A stretch of DNA of 45,000 nucleotides. It comes from an uncultured Collinsella sp. (lineage in GTDB: Bacteria > Actinomycetota > Coriobacteriia > Coriobacteriales > Coriobacteriaceae). Below are positions 41,874-45,000 of the stretch, piece by piece. Location: positions 1 through 45,000 of the forward strand of contig URBS01000003.1 in NCBI GenBank assembly GCA_900546085.1, written 5' to 3'. The notes under the pieces were generated by a model that was given only the letters and a program-made list of their open reading frames with translations, was not told the DNA's origin and searched no databases. The stretch's first letter is position 1; every line of letters starts with the position of its first letter. The position numbers and the translations under genes were made by a program.

Positions 41874-42296
41874 ATGGATACGACAAATAGCTCGCGCGAA
41901 CTACATCTGACGGTGGCGAACGAAGACTACTTGGAGTGCATGGTTCGCATTGAAAGCGAAGAGGGGGAAACCAACGGCGTGCGATCGGTCGACATCGCGC
42001 AGCGCCTTGGCGTCTCCAAGGCATCGGTCAATAAAGCGGTTTCGGCGCTCAAGGCATCCGAGCTTGTCGAGCAATCGCACTATGGCAAGGTAATCCTGAC
42101 CGATCGCGGCCGCGAGGTTGGCACGGCTATCTGGTACCGTCATCGCCTCATCCGCACGTTTTTGGTTCAGGAGCTCGGTGTCGAATTTGAGCGAGCCGAT
42201 TCCGAGGCCTGCATGATGGAGCATGCGCTATCCGAGGACACGATGAGCCGCTGGCTCGCCTATCTCGAAAAGCAGGGAATCAGCGTCGAGGAATAG
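41874..42296 (+). CDS. DtxR/MntR-family metal-dependent regulator
   Basis: This 140-residue protein has the N-terminal winged helix (SVDIAQRLGVSKASVNKAVS) and the metal-binding dimerisation domain, without a C-terminal SH3-like domain, as in MntR. The putative primary metal site mixes two types. Asp18 and Glu21 (EDYLE) and His90 match MntR, while Cys113, Glu116 and His117 (CMMEH) match the Cys-x-x-Glu-His of DtxR. Iron or manganese specificity is therefore open. The ATG at 41874 follows GGACGGAAG. The palindrome just upstream is its likely autoregulatory site. The methyltransferase gene follows 10 bases later. Confidence 0.88.
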   Translation: MDTTNSSRELHLTVANEDYLECMVRIESEEGETNGVRSVDIAQRLGVSKASVNKAVSALKASELVEQSHYGKVILTDRGREVGTAIWYRHRLIRTFLVQELGVEFERADSEACMMEHALSEDTMSRWLAYLEKQGISVEE

Positions 42297-42306
42297 CGGG
42301 ATATAT

Positions 42307-43200
42307 ATGGATACGAGTTATTACAACCGCTTTGGTGCCGAGGAACTTACGCGCCGCTTGTCGAGCGAGACCTTGTTGGCGCAGGGCCCCATGGGCAGTG
42401 TTCTGTTGAGTGAGTACGATGCCGCCGATATTCCACCGGCGTTTTGGAATCTGGCAGAGCCGCAGACCGTTTCTCGTATCCATCGCTTGTATGTCGCCGC
42501 CGGCGCGCAGGTACTCATTACCAATACCTTTCAGGCATCAAGCTATGCCCTCACGCACGACCAGATTGCGCCGTCCGTGGCGGAGGTCAATCGCGGGGCC
42601 GTCGACGATGCCCGCCAGGCGCACCCTCAGCTGCTGCTGGGCTCGATGGGTCCGATCGGTATTGAGTGGTTTGCCGAGGACTCTGCCGAGTATCGTGAAA
42701 TCCGAGGCATTGCGCGCGAACAGGCGCACGCCTTACTCAATGCTGGTGTTGATGGTCTGCTGATCGAGACGGTGACGTCTATCCGTAATTTGCAGCCCAT
42801 GCTTGCCGGCGCTCGAGATGCCGCTGACGGCATGCCTGTCCTGGTGAGTTTTGTCGTTGATGACAAAGGCGACCTGTTGGGCGATGGCCTCAATATCGAG
42901 GCAGCCGTTTTGTACGCCGAAAAACACGGCGCAAACTCGGTTGGTGTTAATTGCTGTTCGCTTGCGGCCGCGAACGCGGCGGTGCCCAGGATGGTTGCAT
43001 CGGCGACTACTCCCGTCACGGTGCGTCCCAACGTGGGCGATCCGGTCCAGACTCAGGGTGGCCCCGTATGGCACGAGAACCCCGAAGCTTTCGCGCGCGC
43101 ATGCATCGAATGGAGACATGCCGGTGCCGCAATGGTGGGCAGTTGCTGTGGAACCACGGCAATCACTACGGCAGCGATGGCCGAGGCGCTCGATATATAA
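42307..43200 (+). CDS. Homocysteine S-methyltransferase family protein (MmuM-like)
   Basis: This 297-residue barrel protein has the zinc ligands of the family: GVNCCS near residue 218 and the C-terminal GSCCGTT pair. The N-terminal GPMGSVLL and TNTFQASSYAL segments are also typical. Members transfer a methyl group from S-methylmethionine, SAM or methylcobalamin to homocysteine to make methionine; without a MetH-like C-terminus, a free methyl donor such as S-methylmethionine is likely. The start at 42307 has only a weak ribosome binding site (CGGGA), so coupling to the regulator gene 10 bases upstream may matter. A strong terminator follows. Confidence 0.87.
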   Translation: MDTSYYNRFGAEELTRRLSSETLLAQGPMGSVLLSEYDAADIPPAFWNLAEPQTVSRIHRLYVAAGAQVLITNTFQASSYALTHDQIAPSVAEVNRGAVDDARQAHPQLLLGSMGPIGIEWFAEDSAEYREIRGIAREQAHALLNAGVDGLLIETVTSIRNLQPMLAGARDAADGMPVLVSFVVDDKGDLLGDGLNIEAAVLYAEKHGANSVGVNCCSLAAANAAVPRMVASATTPVTVRPNVGDPVQTQGGPVWHENPEAFARACIEWRHAGAAMVGSCCGTTAITTAAMAEALDI

Positions 43201-43205
43201 AGGGC

Positions 43206-43234
43206 AAAACCGCTCCATACGGGGCGGTTTTTTT
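43206..43234 (+). terminator. Terminator of the regulator-methyltransferase operon
   Basis: AAAACCGCTCC pairs with GGGGCGGTTTT around ATAC, followed directly by a T-run to 43234. It lies 5 bases after the stop codon and is a clear intrinsic terminator. Between it and the next promoter is an inverted repeat CAGCATT (43254-43260) / AATGCTG (43274-43280). Confidence 0.85.
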
Positions 43235-43291
43235 ATTGCTTGCATGTCCTCGGCAGCATTTGCCCAAATGGTGAATGCTGGTGCCGGCAGG

Positions 43292-43318
43292 TTGCCGAGT
43301 GTGTATCGCGGGTATACC
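43292..43318 (+). promoter_or_regulatory. Candidate promoter of the phosphohexomutase gene
   Basis: TTGCCG (43292-43297) and TATACC (43313-43318) with a 15-bp spacer lie 41 bases before the start codon. The short spacer and imperfect -10 keep this tentative. Confidence 0.4.
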
Positions 43319-43358
43319 TCATGCGTACCATGATCCAAACACTGTGAGGTGTCTGCGC

Positions 43359-44759
43359 GTGTGCGCGATAATTCATTTTGGAACTGACGGTTGGCGCGCT
43401 CGCGTCGATGAGGACTTCACTGCCGATAACGTTGCCCGTATCGCCGATGCCGTCGGCGAGTTGTGGCAAAAGACTAATCCGGGCAAAACGGTATATATAG
43501 GGTTCGACACTCGGCCCCTGGCGCGCGAGTTCGCTGAGCTTGCGGCGGGTGTGCTAGCAGCGCACGGGCTAGACGCCGTGCTCGCTTCGCGACCTGTTCC
43601 GACCCCTGCTCTTACGTGGGCGGCGGCTTATGACGGTGAGGCGTGCGGCGCGCTCATGGTGACGGGGTCCCATCATCCGCAGGGTTATCTGTGTCTCAAG
43701 ATTCGCATGGGTGACGGCTCGACCGCCAACCAGGATGTCATCGAAGAGCTCGAAGAGACCATGGCTCCCGAGCCAATGGGGATCGAGGGGCAATATCGCA
43801 CCGCGGATATCATTCCTGACTATATGCAAGCGGTGGCATCGTTTGTCGATGCCGAAGCCATCCGCGCCGCGCACCTGCGCGTGGTTGTTGACCCCATGGG
43901 CGGCGCAGCCCAGGGCTATCTAGCCGACTTGCTGCGCGAGCTTGGCGTTGAGGTGCACGAGATTCACGCCGGGCAGGCGCCTGACCAAGAGGATATCTGC
44001 CCCGACCCCGTTGAGCCGTGGGTGGACGCTTGCGAGCATACGGTTATCGAGGACGGAGCTTGCGCTGGCCTGGTGACCGACGGCGACGCCGACCGTATCG
44101 GCGCGGTTGACGAGCGCGGCAGATATATACATCCGCATCAGATCATGGCGCTCGTTTTGGGCGACTTGGTTCAATTTCGTAATTTGGAGGGGCGCGTCGT
44201 CGTCAATCTTTCGTGCTCGACGCTCGTGCGTCGCATTGCCGAGGCGCTTGGCTGCCGCGTGACCGTCAAACCAGTCGGTTTCAAATATATAGCGGCAGAG
44301 ATGAAGAAGGGTGGCGTCCTCATAGGCGGCGAAGAAGCCGGTGGTATCGGCATCGCCGCGCATATGCCCGAGCGCGATGGAATCCTCGCCTGTCTGATTC
44401 TGTGTGAGCTTATGGCAAAGACGGACGCGCCTTTGGGCGTTCTGGTCGACCAACTCGAGGACAGATTTGGTAAGACGAGTTACGGTCGACGCGATTTGCG
44501 CCTTGAGGCCGAAGATGCCGAAACGTTACGAACCCTGCTGCCGGGCGTAAACCCCAAGTCGATTTGTGGCAAGGTACCGCAAAACGTTAGTCATATGGAT
44601 GGCTTGCGTTTAGCATTCGAGGATGATACGTGGCTGCTGGTCCGTCCTAGCGGGACCGAACCAGTGGTGCGCGTCTACGCCGAGGGGTTCTCAGTGGAAG
44701 AGCGTGATGAGTTGCTCGATGCTGGCTGTGCTTTAGCTAGGGGAACGTATCCGCTTTAA
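43359..44759 (+). CDS. Phosphoglucomutase/phosphomannomutase family protein
   Basis: This 466-residue protein has the four-domain alpha-D-phosphohexomutase layout. The catalytic phosphoserine loop is VTGSHHPQGY (usual form TASHNP), the metal loop is DGDADRIGAVD, the sugar loop is GGEEAGGIG, and the phosphate-binding loop is RPSGTEPVVRVYAE. It interconverts hexose 1- and 6-phosphates for envelope or storage polysaccharides; glucose versus mannose cannot be decided. The start is not obvious: the conserved core begins IIHFGTDGWR, and a GTG at 43359 has TGAGG nine bases upstream, so it is preferred over starts further up. It is a single-gene unit. Confidence 0.9.
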   Translation: MCAIIHFGTDGWRARVDEDFTADNVARIADAVGELWQKTNPGKTVYIGFDTRPLAREFAELAAGVLAAHGLDAVLASRPVPTPALTWAAAYDGEACGALMVTGSHHPQGYLCLKIRMGDGSTANQDVIEELEETMAPEPMGIEGQYRTADIIPDYMQAVASFVDAEAIRAAHLRVVVDPMGGAAQGYLADLLRELGVEVHEIHAGQAPDQEDICPDPVEPWVDACEHTVIEDGACAGLVTDGDADRIGAVDERGRYIHPHQIMALVLGDLVQFRNLEGRVVVNLSCSTLVRRIAEALGCRVTVKPVGFKYIAAEMKKGGVLIGGEEAGGIGIAAHMPERDGILACLILCELMAKTDAPLGVLVDQLEDRFGKTSYGRRDLRLEAEDAETLRTLLPGVNPKSICGKVPQNVSHMDGLRLAFEDDTWLLVRPSGTEPVVRVYAEGFSVEERDELLDAGCALARGTYPL

Positions 44760-44785
44760 CCATGAGACTGCCTTATATAAAGAGA

Positions 44786-45000
44786 TGCTCGGCGAGCGGT
44801 AGTTAACGGCTGGCAAACGTTAGTCGGATCCCAAATTGTGTAGGGAATGTGTACGCCCAGATTCCCGCCCCCCGGGGCCCTCCGGTCTGGCAATATATCT
44901 CCTTGCCGCGCGGCCCGGTCGGACCGGATGAGCCGCGGGGCGTGCACCTTGAGAACCGGATACTGCGAGGATGGACACTTCCGAGTGTCGCATCCGGGCA
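44786..45000 (+). other. Probable leader of an rRNA operon (genes outside the window)
   Basis: No protein gene is supported after 44759. The segment contains GC-rich stems (GGTCGGACC near 44908-44920) and CCTTGAGAACCGGATACTG around 44947-44965. That resembles the box-A-like TTGAGAAC sequences found ahead of 16S and 23S rRNA in high-GC Gram-positives. It ends with a stem-loop GGATG, ACACT-TCCG-AGTGT, CATCC (44969-44995). The inference is an rRNA leader or spacer continuing to the right; it rests on resemblance only. Confidence 0.45.

Overview
The window is high-GC (low 60s percent by eye) and gene-dense. Gene order, codon use and strong AGGAGG-type ribosome binding sites point to a gut actinobacterium of the class Coriobacteriia, most likely Collinsella or a close relative. 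The core block prfA - prmC - tsaC - (glpK, upp) - atpIBEFHAGDC - murA is an actinobacterial-type chromosomal arrangement. No phage, plasmid, transposase, CRISPR array or tRNA was found. The right edge looks like the leader of an rRNA operon whose genes lie outside the window.

Layout. 1-4.4 kb (minus): a MarR regulator and a heterodimeric ABC exporter in one operon, behind a promoter containing three direct repeats. 4.6-5.9 kb: a Fic protein with its own cluster of inverted and direct repeats. 6-8.7 kb: a pyridoxamine kinase coupled to a small Cys-rich protein, then an AAA ATPase/DUF4143 gene preceded by three direct repeats. 8.8-10.5 kb (minus): a low-molecular-weight phosphatase and an MFS transporter. 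10.6-15.6 kb: a UbiD decarboxylase module. 15.7-18.6 kb: a MerR/GyrI-like regulator, a membrane-anchored protein of unknown role and a LacX-like epimerase. 18.9-23.2 kb: a polar amino-acid ABC importer and an M20 peptidase. 23.5-30.4 kb: prfA, prmC with a large insertion, a toxin-antitoxin pair, tsaC, glpK and upp. 30.6-40.2 kb: complete F1Fo ATP synthase operon, murA and an LCP ligase. 40.5-44.8 kb: pepT diverging from a DtxR-type regulator, a homocysteine methyltransferase and a phosphohexomutase.

The most interesting system is at 10.6-15.6 kb. A single polypeptide joins an LpdD-like domain (family linked to prenylated-FMN decarboxylases) to an isopentenyl-diphosphate-isomerase-type NUDIX domain. 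It is followed by a DASS-type anion transporter, a UbiD decarboxylase and the prenyl-FMN synthase UbiX. The fusion would link prenyl supply to cofactor handling for UbiD, although the NUDIX half lacks the canonical catalytic cysteine (Ala203, with Cys202 next to it). The decarboxylated substrate is unknown.

The second theme is structured intergenic repeats. Three families of hairpin elements sit at or over stop codons. One family (copies near 18.6, 24.6 and 40.2 kb) shows compensatory base changes in several stems and a conserved bulge, as expected for a structured RNA or a maintained palindromic element.
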